64,000 bases of DNA from Eubacteriaceae bacterium (GTDB taxonomy: Bacteria > Bacillota > Clostridia > Lachnospirales > Lachnospiraceae), in assembly GCA_910574895.1 (NCBI GenBank), contig CAJTDQ010000006.1, positions 76,811 through 140,810 on the forward strand, read 5' to 3'. Below the pieces are notes generated by a model. It did no database searches. It saw only the letters and a program-made list of their open reading frames with translations, and had not been told where the DNA came from. Within the stretch, counting starts at the first letter, position 1. Each line of letters begins with the position of its first letter. Below, in pieces: positions 54,661 through 64,000 of the stretch. Both the position numbers and the translations under genes were made by a program.

Positions 54661-55209
54661 ATGAAAAGTCAGAAAAAAATTATAACTATAAGGTTAAAAA
54701 TAATAACCATTTTCATTCTTATAAGTGCTTTATTATTTAATAATATGTTTTTAGAAAATGTCTTCGCGAAGTCATATTGTAAAGTAGTAAATTATAAAAC
54801 AACCCATGTATTCACAGTGCCAGAAGGTGGCTGGTCATCAATTATGATTTGGATTAATTATATGGAGAGATATACCAAACAGAAAAACAGTAAAAATAAA
54901 TTTTATAATAGAGATTTGTTTTATGCATATAGAACTGCATATGCGACAGAGCGACCTTCATTTAGTATAGGAAAAGTAAAGCATATTGATGGTAATGGAA
55001 AGACCATACATACTTTAAAAAAATGGAAGCCATGTGATGCTATGTCAGATGGTACATGGGATTTCTTTTGTTGTGATAGAAATGAAAAAAATATAAATTA
55101 TAGCAAGGCTACCAAATGTAAGGCACAGGTAAATTATAGTGTTTACTGTAAGGGAGCTAATATACCAGTACGTGGAAATACCGTTAAACTAAATTTAAAA
55201 ACGAATTAA
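54661..55209 (+). CDS. Cysteine-rich exported protein of unknown function
   Basis: 182 residues; not recognised. A signal peptide (about 1-37, IITIFILISALLFNNMFL, ending near VFAKS) leaves a basic mature part of about 145 residues with six cysteines, including a CC pair (WDFFCCDRN), which could form disulfides. Aromatic residues are frequent. The ribosome binding site is an odd AGGGGGG. It is followed 15 bases later by a SurA-like foldase gene, so it may be that foldase's client; this is inference. Confidence 0.6.
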   Translation: MKSQKKIITIRLKIITIFILISALLFNNMFLENVFAKSYCKVVNYKTTHVFTVPEGGWSSIMIWINYMERYTKQKNSKNKFYNRDLFYAYRTAYATERPSFSIGKVKHIDGNGKTIHTLKKWKPCDAMSDGTWDFFCCDRNEKNINYSKATKCKAQVNYSVYCKGANIPVRGNTVKLNLKTN

Positions 55210-55224
55210 ATATAGGAGGAAGAT

Positions 55225-55959
55225 ATGAAAAATCTAAGAAAAAAGATAGTAATTAGTAGTATAGTTTTAAGTATAGTTATTGGTGCTTCATCGGTGACAA
55301 GGGGATATTTTATTGAAAATGAGAACGAAATTTGGGGAGAAAAGCTTAAAGAAGATTATGACGAAAATGTAGAGCAAAAGAATGATGGAGATTATAAAGT
55401 ATCTCTTGTTGGTGAATGTTCTGAAAATACAGTAGATGCAAAAGATGTATATGCAGCAGGAAATGATATATTAGTTACAGATCAGGAAATTCAACAGGCA
55501 GAGGATTATTATGTCTTAAATGGGGCGGCTAGAAGCAAAGCAAAAGAGAAAGCAGATGAGCATGTTAAAGAACAAAATGCATTATATGTTGAAGCAGTAA
55601 AGAATGGTTTTGATGTGACTTCAGAAGAAATAAAAGAGTATCTAAAGGAATTAAAGATTATGCTGAATAGTGCTGAAAATCAAGAAGAAGTTAAAGATAT
55701 AATGGATGGTTTTGAAAGCGAAGAGGAATATTGGGAATACGAATATTATGTATATCAAAAATTATTACCAGTTCAAAAGTATGTAAAACATTTAGAGGAA
55801 CAGTTTAAGCAGAAGCAAAAAAGCAATATGACAACGGAAGAAATAGAAAACAAGTGGGATTTAAAGTTTGAGAAAATTAAAGATAAACTTGTAGATAAGC
55901 AGAATTTTGATGAGATTAATAATGCAAGTGAAATTGACAAAGAGTTTAAAATGGAGTAG
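55225..55959 (+). CDS. SurA N-terminal-like exported chaperone
   Basis: 244 residues. A signal or anchor segment (about 8-27, IVISSIVLSIVIGASSV) precedes an acidic linker and a SurA_N-type helical domain (about 85-170: VTDQEIQQAEDYYVLNG, EQNALYVEAVKNGFDVTSEE). The remainder is helical and charged. No PPIase domain follows, so only chaperone activity is expected. AGGAGG precedes the ATG; probably co-transcribed with the cysteine-rich protein. Confidence 0.7.
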   Translation: MKNLRKKIVISSIVLSIVIGASSVTRGYFIENENEIWGEKLKEDYDENVEQKNDGDYKVSLVGECSENTVDAKDVYAAGNDILVTDQEIQQAEDYYVLNGAARSKAKEKADEHVKEQNALYVEAVKNGFDVTSEEIKEYLKELKIMLNSAENQEEVKDIMDGFESEEEYWEYEYYVYQKLLPVQKYVKHLEEQFKQKQKSNMTTEEIENKWDLKFEKIKDKLVDKQNFDEINNASEIDKEFKME

Positions 55960-56009
55960 TAGTTTTTTATTTCTGGCTTTACAAAATAAAAAGTAAAAAG
56001 GAGAACGCT

Positions 56010-56336
56010 ATGAGAGAAGTATATCACACAGGACACCAATTAGATGTAGATTTAATTATTGGCATTTTAGATGAAAATGGTATACAAACGGATGTAAGGT
56101 ATTGTGGTGCAGGTGATTATATGAAAATACTTGGCGCAGTGTATAATGCAGATTGCAAGATTTATGTACCAGATTCAGATTATAATAGAGCAAGACAACT
56201 CATCAAAAGCGTTTTAGATAACCAACAAACAAAAAATGAAACAGGTAGTTATAAGGGACAGAGAATTTTTGCGTGGATAATGATTATCATTTGGATGCTT
56301 GTTTTTATTGGCATATTTGTTTCTGAAATTATCTAA
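56010..56336 (+). CDS. DUF2007-like protein with a C-terminal membrane segment
   Basis: 108 residues. The first ~70 resemble the DUF2007 ferredoxin-like fold (HTGHQLDVDLIIGILDENGI, IYVPDSDYNRARQLI), annotated as a possible signal-transducing domain. The C-terminus is one hydrophobic helix (about 85-105, IMIIIWMLVFIGIFV). AAAAGGAG precedes the ATG, 50 bases after the SurA-like gene. Role unknown. Confidence 0.7.
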   Translation: MREVYHTGHQLDVDLIIGILDENGIQTDVRYCGAGDYMKILGAVYNADCKIYVPDSDYNRARQLIKSVLDNQQTKNETGSYKGQRIFAWIMIIIWMLVFIGIFVSEII

Positions 56337-56437
56337 TATCAAAATAGCGCAGAAAATATAAAAATTATGGTCGCTAAAATCGTAACTGTCATTTGTTAAA
56401 TTATCAAGAGATATACTTAAGAATCCTGTTAGAAAAT

Positions 56438-56478
56438 AGAGAAGCTGTAGATAAGGAGAAAGTAACTTCTCTTTTTTA
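56438..56478 (+). terminator. Rho-independent terminator
   Basis: AGAGAAG and CTTCTCT with a 22-base loop, followed by TTTTT. Confidence 0.7.
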
Positions 56479-56512
56479 TGAGAATATTCAGTAAAAAAGA
56501 TTTTAAAAGAAT

Positions 56513-56541
56513 TGCATTAATTCATTAATTATGATACATTA
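56513..56541 (+). promoter_or_regulatory. Promoter of the pantothenate/CoA operon
   Basis: TTGCAT (56513-56518), 17 bases, TACATT (56536-56541) with TGA as extended -10. Start of transcription near 56548 would give a leader of about 200 bases. Confidence 0.55.
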
Positions 56542-56547
56542 GTCGCG

Positions 56548-56740
56548 GATAGTATTCGGATGAAACTATACCGATGATAATTGAATATTTTTTCACTATA
56601 AAGATTGGAGCACAGCTCATATCTTAATGAATGAGACTCATTGTCCCTAGCGTTTAACAATTGTAGAGCAATTGCTCACTGTTTTGGTTCCGTTTGCTGA
56701 AAACAAATTACAATCGGCAGCGATTGACTAAAAAGGAGGG
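56548..56740 (+). promoter_or_regulatory. Long leader of the pantothenate/CoA operon
   Basis: About 190 non-coding bases hold several short inverted repeats: GAGC/GCTC (56608-56618), AATGA/TCATT, the palindrome GAGCAATTGCTC (56666-56677), and CAATCG/CGATTG (56711-56726) just before the ribosome binding site. The length suggests regulation. A Firmicutes pan RNA motif is known upstream of such operons; I could not recognise its conserved bulged-A stem here. Confidence 0.35.
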
Positions 56741-56746
56741 ATGCCC

Positions 56747-57586
56747 ATGAAATTTGGATTTATAGGTGCGGGGAAAGTTGGATTTTCCCTTGGAAAATAT
56801 TTAGCAGATAATAACCAGACAGTAGTGGGTTATTACAGCGAATTTGAAAAAGATGCTGAAGAAGCAGCAGAGTTTACCGGTTCTAAAAGTTATAGTAATA
56901 TAGAATTGTTGGTAAAGGATAGTGATGTCTTATTTTTAACAGTTACAGATGGTATGATTGAAACTGTCTGGAATCAGATAAAAGATACAGATATTCGTGG
57001 AAAAATTATCTGCCACACAAGTGGCGCATTATCGTCAGAAGTCTTTTCGGATATTTCGAAACATGGTAGTTTCGGATTTTCTATCCACCCACTCTTTGCA
57101 GTAAGTGATAAGTATCATTCCTACAAAGAGCTTTCAGGGAGTTATTTCACAATAGAAGGTTCAAAAGAAAAAATAAAAGATATGAAATCTTTGTTTGAGG
57201 GTCTAGGAAATACAGTGTGCATTATTTCTAAGGAGGACAAAGTCAAATATCATGGAGCAGCAGCTATTGCCAGTAATCTGGTGGTTGGTTTGATTGGACT
57301 GAGTGAAAAATTACTGATAGAATGTGGTTTTGATGAGGATTCAGCACATAATGCCCTTGCTCCAATTATCAAAGGAAATATCAGACATATTTTAAATGAT
57401 GGATGTGATAACGCATTAACAGGTCCGATTGAGCGAAATGACATTAGTACAGTAAAAAAACATCTGGCAGTACTAGAGACAGATGACCGTGATATTTATC
57501 AGGCTGTTTCGAGGCAGGTATTAAAAATTGCAAAGATAAAAAATGAGGATAGAGATTATAGTAAAATGGAGGATGTTCTGAAATGA
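56747..57586 (+). CDS. panG: Rossmann/DUF2520 protein, probable ketopantoate reductase PanG
   Basis: 279 residues. N-terminal NAD(P) Rossmann fold ([18 protein letters not shown]), a mid-domain phrase [12 protein letters not shown], and a helical C-terminal DUF2520 domain ([33 protein letters not shown]). PanG is an alternative ketopantoate reductase known from Francisella and some Firmicutes (established); assignment here rests on its place as first gene before panB, panC and panD and the absence of panE. It would reduce ketopantoate to pantoate. ATG 56747 is eight bases from AGGAGG; ATG 56741 is too close. Its stop overlaps panB (ATGA). Confidence 0.8.
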   Translation: MKFGFIGAGKVGFSLGKYLADNNQTVVGYYSEFEKDAEEAAEFTGSKSYSNIELLVKDSDVLFLTVTDGMIETVWNQIKDTDIRGKIICHTSGALSSEVFSDISKHGSFGFSIHPLFAVSDKYHSYKELSGSYFTIEGSKEKIKDMKSLFEGLGNTVCIISKEDKVKYHGAAAIASNLVVGLIGLSEKLLIECGFDEDSAHNALAPIIKGNIRHILNDGCDNALTGPIERNDISTVKKHLAVLETDDRDIYQAVSRQVLKIAKIKNEDRDYSKMEDVLK

Positions 57587-58410
57587 AAAATACAGTAAAT
57601 ACAGTATTACAGCAGAAACAGGAAGGAAAAAAAATAACAATGCTTACCTGTTACGATTATTCCACAGCAAAATTAATGGAAGAAGTCGGTGTGAACACGA
57701 TTCTGGTTGGTGATTCCTTGGGAAATACAGTACTGGGATATGACGATACAATACAGGTGACAATGGAAGATATGATACATCATTGTGCAGCAGTTTCCCG
57801 TGGAATAAAGGATATATTGTTAGTCTGTGACATGCCATTCATGTCATATCAGACATCTGTTTATGATGCAGTGGTAAATGCAGGGCGTCTTATGAAAGAA
57901 GGACATGCAAACATGGTAAAATTAGAAGGTGGTGTAGAGGTTGCACCTCAGATAGAGGCAATTGTGAAAGCATCTATTCCGGTTTGCGCCCATATTGGGT
58001 TGACACCACAGTCAATCAATGCATTTGGTGGATTTAAAGTTCAGGGAAAAACAGAGACTGCGGCAAAGAAATTAATTGAGGATGCAAAAGCTGTACAGGC
58101 AGCAGGAGCAACAATGGTAGTTTTAGAAGGCGTTCCGGCAAAACTTGCTACAAAAATTACAGAGATGCTGGATATTCCTACGATTGGTATTGGAGCCGGA
58201 GCAGGCTGTGACGGACAGGTGCTAGTATATCAGGATATGCTTGGTATGTTTACAGATTATGTGCCAAAGTTTGTACGTCAGTTTGCCAGTGTCGGGGAGA
58301 TTATGAAAGGGGCATTTCAGGATTATATTGATTCCGTGCAGGATGGAAGTTTTCCGGCAGAGGAACACACTTACAAAATAGATGATGATATTATAGAAAA
58401 ATTATATTAG
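57583..58410 (+). CDS. panB: Ketopantoate hydroxymethyltransferase
   Basis: 275 residues, a TIM-barrel with [46 protein letters not shown] and [20 protein letters not shown]. It adds a hydroxymethyl group from methylene-tetrahydrofolate to ketoisovalerate. The ATGA overlap with the preceding gene indicates coupled translation. Confidence 0.97.
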   Translation: MKNTVNTVLQQKQEGKKITMLTCYDYSTAKLMEEVGVNTILVGDSLGNTVLGYDDTIQVTMEDMIHHCAAVSRGIKDILLVCDMPFMSYQTSVYDAVVNAGRLMKEGHANMVKLEGGVEVAPQIEAIVKASIPVCAHIGLTPQSINAFGGFKVQGKTETAAKKLIEDAKAVQAAGATMVVLEGVPAKLATKITEMLDIPTIGIGAGAGCDGQVLVYQDMLGMFTDYVPKFVRQFASVGEIMKGAFQDYIDSVQDGSFPAEEHTYKIDDDIIEKLY

Positions 58411-58423
58411 GAGAGTTTTTGAA

Positions 58424-59272
58424 ATGAAAGTAGTTGGTACAATAAAAGAAGTGAGAACCCTTGTAAAAGAATGGAAGAAAAATGGCGAAAGCGTTGGTTT
58501 TGTTCCGACGATGGGATATCTGCATGAGGGACATGGAAGTCTTATTACAAAGGCGAGAGAAAATAATGATAAGGTAGTTGTCAGTATCTTTGTAAATCCA
58601 TTGCAGTTTGGACCAAGTGAGGATTTGGAAAGTTATCCTAGAGATTTGGAGAAGGACAGTAAGTTTTGTGAGAGTTTGGGAGCAGATTTGATTTTTCATC
58701 CGGAACCGGAAGAAATGTATCATGACGATTTCAGTTCTTATGTGGATATGTCTGTACTTACAGAGGAATTATGCGGTCTTAGCCGCCCGGTACATTTTCG
58801 AGGAGTGTGTACCGTAGTAAGTAAATTGTTTCATATTGTACAGCCGGATAATGCGTACTTTGGAGAAAAAGACGCACAGCAGCTTGCAATTATTAAACAC
58901 ATGGTACAGGATTTAAATATGGATGTAAATGTTGTAGGTTGTCCGATTGTCCGTGAGGAAGATGGTCTGGCGAAGAGTTCCAGAAACACATATCTTTCAA
59001 CCGAAGAGAGAAAGGCGGCGTTGATTCTCAGCAAGACCATTGAACTGGGTAAAAAGTTAATTGCAGATGGAGAAAAAGATGCAGATGTGCTTGTGGCAAA
59101 AATGAAAGCAAACGTTGAGACAGAGCCTATGGCAAAAATTGATTATGTGAAGGCAGTAAATGGATTAACGATGCAGCAGCAAAAAGAGATTAAGGCACCA
59201 ATGCTTATAGCGATGGCAGTGTACATTGGAAAGACTAGATTAATAGATAACATGATTATTTCGGAGGACTAA
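58424..59272 (+). CDS. panC: Pantothenate synthetase
   Basis: 282 residues of the nucleotidyltransferase fold: [15 protein letters not shown] (HxGH class motif), [18 protein letters not shown], and the KMSKS-like SSRNTYLS. It joins pantoate and beta-alanine with ATP. GGAGAG precedes the ATG 13 bases after panB. Confidence 0.97.
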   Translation: MKVVGTIKEVRTLVKEWKKNGESVGFVPTMGYLHEGHGSLITKARENNDKVVVSIFVNPLQFGPSEDLESYPRDLEKDSKFCESLGADLIFHPEPEEMYHDDFSSYVDMSVLTEELCGLSRPVHFRGVCTVVSKLFHIVQPDNAYFGEKDAQQLAIIKHMVQDLNMDVNVVGCPIVREEDGLAKSSRNTYLSTEERKAALILSKTIELGKKLIADGEKDADVLVAKMKANVETEPMAKIDYVKAVNGLTMQQQKEIKAPMLIAMAVYIGKTRLIDNMIISED

Positions 59273-59274
59273 AA

Positions 59275-59658
59275 ATGCAGATAAATATGTTAAAGAGTAA
59301 AATTCACAGAGCAACTGTTATTCAGTCAGAGTTAGATTATGTAGGAAGCATAACGATTGATGAGGAATTGATGGAGACAGCAGGTATCTATGAATATGAA
59401 AAAGTACAGATAGCAGATGTAGATAACGGAAACAGATTTGAAACATATGTCATTGCCGGAGAAAAAGGGTCAGGAATGATATGTTTAAACGGAGCCGCAG
59501 CACATATGGTAAATCTGGGAGATAAAGTAATTATCATGAGTTATGCACAGATGACTCCGGAGGAAATTAAAGATAATAAGCCAAAGGTTGTTTTTGTGGA
59601 TGATGATAATAAGATTACAAGAGTAAGCAATTATGAGAAACACGGCCAACTCTTCTGA
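59275..59658 (+). CDS. panD: Aspartate 1-decarboxylase
   Basis: 127 residues, the proenzyme form. The self-cleavage site is Gly24-Ser25 in YVGSITID, the same numbering as in E. coli; Ser25 becomes the pyruvoyl cofactor. [11 protein letters not shown]-like [17 protein letters not shown] and [20 protein letters not shown] follow. It makes beta-alanine from aspartate. CGGAGG lies just before the ATG, two bases after panC. Confidence 0.96.
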   Translation: MQINMLKSKIHRATVIQSELDYVGSITIDEELMETAGIYEYEKVQIADVDNGNRFETYVIAGEKGSGMICLNGAAAHMVNLGDKVIIMSYAQMTPEEIKDNKPKVVFVDDDNKITRVSNYEKHGQLF

Positions 59659-59677
59659 AGCATTAGGAGATAAAAAG

Positions 59678-60871
59678 ATGAGAAAAATTTTTCAAGATAA
59701 AACAGTCGTTTTGGGAGTGACAGGTAGTATTGCGGCATATAAAATTGCAAATCTTGCCAGCAGTCTGGTAAAAAAGGGTGCTAATGTTCATGTGATTATG
59801 ACAAAGAATGCTACTAATTTTATTAATCCGATTACATTTGAATCATTAACAGGAAATAAATGTCTGGTAGATACATTTGACAGAAACTTTGAGTTCAGTG
59901 TGGAACATGTATCATTGGCAAAGATGGCAGATGTGTTTATGGTAGCACCAGCCAGTGCCAATGTCATCGGAAAGATTGCAGGGGGTATCGCAGATGATAT
60001 GCTGACTACTACTATTATGGCATGCAAGTGTCATAAGATTATCTCACCAGCGATGAATACCAATATGTTTGAAAATCAAATTGTACAGGACAATATCCAG
60101 AAACTAAAAAATTATGGATATGAAATTATTGAGCCTGCCAGTGGATATCTGGCTTGTGGGGATACTGGGGCAGGAAAAATGCCAGAGCCTGCAGTGCTTG
60201 AAAGTTATATTATGAAAGAGATTGCCATGGAAAAAGATATGGCTGGGGAAAAGGTTTTAATTACAGCAGGTCCGACCATGGAAAAAATAGATCCGGTAAG
60301 ATTTATCAGCAATCATTCTACCGGTAAAATGGGATATGCTTTGGCAAAGGTTGCTATGCTCCGTGGAGCGGATGTGACACTGGTAACAGGAAAGACCAAT
60401 ATTCAGAAACCTGACTTTGTGAATGTTATAGAAGTACAAAGTGCAAGGGAAATGTTTGAAGCAGTGGACAATGTTTTTGACAATCAGGATATTGTCATTA
60501 TGAGTGCAGCTGTAGCAGATTACAGACCAAAGAATGTGGCGGCGGAGAAGATAAAGAAAAAAGATGGACAGGCTGTGATTGAGTTAGAGCGTACTGATGA
60601 TATTCTTGCCACGATGTCTGCCAGAAAGAAGGAACAGTTTATATGTGGATTTTCAATGGAAACAGAGAATATGTTGGAAAATTCCAAGGCAAAGCTGGAG
60701 AAAAAGAATCTAGATATGATTTGCGCTAATAATCTGAAAGTAGATGGTGCAGGGTTTGGGACCGACACGAATGTAGTGACATTGATTACAAAGAATGATG
60801 TGAAAGAACTTCCTATTATGTCAAAAGCGGAAGTGGCAGAGAATATATTGAATGAAATTAAAAGAGGTTAA
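59678..60871 (+). CDS. coaBC: Bifunctional phosphopantothenoylcysteine decarboxylase/synthetase
   Basis: 397 residues. The flavoprotein CoaC half (1-~185) begins VVLGVTGSIAAYKIANLA, has the catalytic His region VEHVSLAK, PAMNTNMFEN and the Cys-containing ACGDTGAGKMPEP. The CoaB half (~190-397) has LITAGPTMEKIDPVRFISN and ADYRPKNVAAEKIKK. Together they add cysteine to phosphopantothenate and decarboxylate it to phosphopantetheine. TTAGGAG fixes the start at 59678; the longer frame overlaps panD. Pantothenate kinase is not in this operon. Confidence 0.96.
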   Translation: MRKIFQDKTVVLGVTGSIAAYKIANLASSLVKKGANVHVIMTKNATNFINPITFESLTGNKCLVDTFDRNFEFSVEHVSLAKMADVFMVAPASANVIGKIAGGIADDMLTTTIMACKCHKIISPAMNTNMFENQIVQDNIQKLKNYGYEIIEPASGYLACGDTGAGKMPEPAVLESYIMKEIAMEKDMAGEKVLITAGPTMEKIDPVRFISNHSTGKMGYALAKVAMLRGADVTLVTGKTNIQKPDFVNVIEVQSAREMFEAVDNVFDNQDIVIMSAAVADYRPKNVAAEKIKKKDGQAVIELERTDDILATMSARKKEQFICGFSMETENMLENSKAKLEKKNLDMICANNLKVDGAGFGTDTNVVTLITKNDVKELPIMSKAEVAENILNEIKRG

Positions 60872-60895
60872 TCGAAAAGATTAACCTCTTTTAAT
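60858..60895. terminator. Bidirectional terminator after coaBC
   Basis: TTAAAAGAGGTTAATC and GATTAACCTCTTTTAA form a 16-bp perfect stem with a five-base loop; the left arm includes the coaBC stop. It separates convergent genes. Confidence 0.9.
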
Positions 60896-60921
60896 TTTAA
60901 ATTATTTTTGGAAAGTAATGG

Positions 60922-61284
60922 CTATTTCTTTTTAAAAGACATTTTTGCACCATCGTTTTCGAAAGAAATTGTGTCATTCTCAAAAGTATATTCGATGGCT
61001 TCACCCTCTGCAGAAATTGTTTTCTTATCAGTATCAACTTTCAATTTTGTTTCTTGTCCATTTGTGTTTAAGATAGCAGTCCCATCATCCTTAATCTCAA
61101 AAGTAATAGAGATACCAAAAGCTGATAAAGTATCAAGCTGTTTAGAAAGATCTCCCTTATCCGGATCAACTAAACCTGTCAGTTCATAAGAACCTACCAT
61201 GGCTTTGAGATCATCGCTGTTACCACATCCTACTAGACTGAATGTCAATACCAGTGCCAGTAATAAACTAATTAATTTTTTCAT
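60922..61284 (-). CDS. Small lipoprotein of unknown function
   Basis: 120 residues. A lipoprotein signal peptide ends at Cys20 (FSLVGC). The mature part is a small beta-rich domain with alternating strands (ITFEIKDDGTAILNTNG, KTISAEGEAIEYTFENDTISF), similar in style to DUF5640/lipocalin-like short lipoproteins of Clostridia; no firm family. TAGGAGG precedes the ATG. Single gene convergent with coaBC. Confidence 0.75.
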   Translation of the reverse strand: MKKLISLLLALVLTFSLVGCGNSDDLKAMVGSYELTGLVDPDKGDLSKQLDTLSAFGISITFEIKDDGTAILNTNGQETKLKVDTDKKTISAEGEAIEYTFENDTISFENDGAKMSFKKK

Positions 61285-61461
61285 AATTTACCTCCTAATG
61301 AATAACCATAATATAAATTTTACTAGAATAATAGGAATTAATCAAGGTTATGGTAAAAAAATGTAGAAAACTGACAAATGTTACAAAATAAAGTTATAGC
61401 ATTTCAAGGAAACTTAGAATATAGAAAATATACAAATTATATACAAGTGTATCATAGAATA

Positions 61462-61522
61462 GTAACTATTCAGCCATCAGTTTGAAATTCCTATGGCTTA
61501 TATTGCATGACTGAATAGTTAC
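61462..61522. repeat. Short inverted-repeat element related to the one at 45187-45473
   Basis: GTAACTATTCAG (61462-61473) and CTGAATAGTTAC (61511-61522) are perfect 12-bp inverted ends. The left end GTAACTATTCAGCCATCAG aligns with GTAACAGTTCAGCCAACAG of the 45-kb element with three differences. The rest of the gap from 61285 is A/T-rich without other repeats. Confidence 0.7.
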
Positions 61523-61570
61523 ATATAATATTAGAAATTTTTTCCATATGTAGTTATTGACTGTAAATTA

Positions 61571-61579
61571 TGGTATGAT
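61571..61579 (+). promoter_or_regulatory. Extended -10 promoter of a truncated gene
   Basis: TGGTATGAT (TGN plus TATGAT) lies 71 bases before the short frame at 61650; TTGACT at 61557-61562 is nearby but poorly spaced. Confidence 0.4.
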
Positions 61580-61649
61580 GATAAAAAATATTGTTATATC
61601 ACAATTAAAGTATAAGATATGGCATAGGAAACACAAAAGGGGAATAGAA

Positions 61650-61709
61650 ATGGAGAGATTGATTAAGAAGATAATCGTAATGGTATGTTTTATAATAAGT
61701 GTTGATTGA
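61650..61709 (+). pseudogene. Truncated signal-peptide fragment, probably cut by the mobile element
   Basis: A ribosome binding site (AAAGGGGA) and ATG start a 19-codon frame, MERLIKKIIVMVCFIISVD, that looks like the start of a signal peptide and then stops. The higher-GC mobile element begins within about 30 bases. I infer that an exported-protein gene was split by insertion, with the remainder beyond the far end of the element, outside the window. A chance short frame cannot be excluded. Confidence 0.4.
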
Positions 61710-61740
61710 TACCAGATAAGGATAAAAATAGATATGTATG

Positions 61741-61766
61741 GGCAGGAGCGTAGATTTTCTCCTGCC
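61741..61766 (-). terminator. Hairpin at the end of the mobile element
   Basis: GGCAGGAG (61741-61748) and CTCCTGCC (61759-61766) form an eight-pair GC-rich stem just after the recombinase stop; the T-run on the minus strand is some 15 bases further, so termination is only likely. Confidence 0.5.
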
Positions 61767-61776
61767 ACGCCTATAT

Positions 61777-63501
<1,725 letters not shown>

Positions 63502-63543
63502 TTAAACTTCAACGCTTTAAAGCGATAATTCTTCCGTTGCCTG

Positions 63544-63846
63544 TTATTCCTCGTCATCATCACCCCAATTCCCATCATCATAAAATCCATATCCCTGTGC
63601 GCCACGCCGAAAAATATCCGTAAGCATTACAAGCAAATCCCGCCCGTCTTTTCGGAAATGGGCGTTGACGGTGTATTCCGTGCCGCCGATTTTCTCGGTA
63701 ATGCTCATCGGCTCTGGGATGCGGACAAGAGGCATGACGTTCTGGACAGGCGGCAGAGGGGGATATATTTTGTCTGGATTTACCATAGGGACGTCCTTGT
63801 ATTCCTCCATAATCGCCTGAATTTCTTCCTCGGACAGTCTGCTCAT
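63544..63846 (-). CDS. Small mobile-element protein, TnpW-like
   Basis: 100 residues: a helical acidic N-terminus (SEEEIQAIMEEYKD), a Pro-rich middle (PPLPPVQNVMP), the phrase ITEKIGGTEYTVNAHFRKDG that resembles TnpW-type transposon proteins, and an acidic tail (NWGDDDEE). Function unknown. GGAGGGAGG precedes the ATG, which overlaps the stop of the upstream gene (ATGA). Confidence 0.6.
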   Translation of the reverse strand: MSRLSEEEIQAIMEEYKDVPMVNPDKIYPPLPPVQNVMPLVRIPEPMSITEKIGGTEYTVNAHFRKDGRDLLVMLTDIFRRGAQGYGFYDDGNWGDDDEE

Positions 63847-64000
63847 CGCAATGATTCCTCCCTCCTGCGGTCTGTTTTTACTGGCTGTTTCTGCCGATTC
63901 GACCTCTGATTTTCAATCGTATCATGGATTTGGTCTAAGCAGTTGTCGATATGGGCAGAGCGTTTTTCAATCCCGTCTGCATATTTCAGACGTTTCCTAA
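63843..64000 (-). CDS. C-terminal end of a mobile-element protein (partial)
   Basis: An open minus-strand frame enters from the window edge and stops with TGA at 63845-63843. The visible 51 residues are helical and highly charged (RLKYADGIEKRSAHIDNC, QRSNRQKQPVKTDRRREESL). They could be the end of a relaxase or mobilisation protein, often found beside such recombinases, but the fragment is too short to assign. Confidence 0.6.
   Translation of the reverse strand, partial: RKRLKYADGIEKRSAHIDNCLDQIHDTIENQRSNRQKQPVKTDRRREESLR

Noticed and set aside
56548-56740. Firm call of a pan-motif or tetrahydrofolate riboswitch
   Set aside because: Short palindromes are present but I could not match the conserved nucleotides of either class.

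Overview
The window is about 64 kb of low-GC Gram-positive chromosome, best read as a gut-type member of the Lachnospiraceae (Clostridia). The evidence is gene content rather than a marker gene: an LL-diaminopimelate aminotransferase, an orphan TrpB2-type tryptophan synthase beta chain, a viroplasmin-type RNase H, a fused FeoA-FeoB, a PdaB-like sporulation deacetylase, an ANTAR regulator directly behind glutamine synthetase, strong AGGAGG ribosome binding sites, and lysine-rich fibronectin/Ig-like surface modules. No rRNA or tRNA genes and no CRISPR array were seen.

Layout. 1-6.3 kb: end of a surface protein, a BspA-like repeat protein, a Na/phosphate transporter, a flavin reductase, a patatin lipase, an AIM24 protein and a polysaccharide deacetylase. 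6.4-11.2 kb: a LysR regulator divergent from an adenine-salvage operon (phosphoribosyltransferase, adenine deaminase, purine permease). 11.3-19.7 kb: TrpB2, two secreted peptidases (C39 and a 1286-residue subtilase), a metal-binding domain protein, an Ig/InlB-repeat surface protein and a YeiH exporter. 19.9-33.7 kb: FeoAB, a T-box-controlled aspS, a membrane protein, an XRE regulator, a HAD phosphatase, an ABC-RNase H-L,D-transpeptidase operon, glnA with its ANTAR partner, and dapL. 33.9-36.8 kb: two unrecognised exported proteins and a NYN nuclease. 36.9-45.2 kb, minus strand: a phosphoribosyltransferase preceded by a five-gene cell-surface glycan operon with its own promoter. 45.2-45.5 kb: a composite structured repeat. 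45.6-48.8 kb: gatCAB. 49.0-52.9 kb: purF-purB-purC. 53.1-56.3 kb: a trigger-factor-like lipoprotein, a repeat cluster of strong hairpins, a cysteine-rich exported protein, a SurA-like foldase and a DUF2007-like protein. 56.7-60.9 kb: a compact pantothenate/CoA operon (panG-like, panB, panC, panD, coaBC). 61.3-64.0 kb: a small lipoprotein, a repeat, then the end of a higher-GC mobile element that begins with a large serine recombinase and runs out of the window.

How the genes connect. The aspS T-box appears to read an asparagine codon (AAC) rather than an aspartate codon. With gatCAB 23 kb away this points to tRNA-dependent asparagine synthesis, in which AspRS makes Asp-tRNA(Asn) and GatCAB amidates it; the leader would then sense the pathway product. 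Adenine salvage and purF-purB-purC cover salvage and part of de novo purine synthesis. The pan operon covers ketopantoate formation and reduction, pantothenate synthesis and the two CoaBC steps, leaving pantothenate kinase to be encoded elsewhere.

The least explained parts are non-coding: candidate structured leaders before purF, before the PPIase lipoprotein, before the adenine operon and before the pan operon, and two families of hairpin-rich intergenic repeats. Among proteins, the pyruvyltransferase-F420 hydrogenase-beta fusion and the two exported-protein pairs deserve most attention. Start codons were adjusted to the ribosome binding site wherever an upstream in-frame start lay inside or too close to it.
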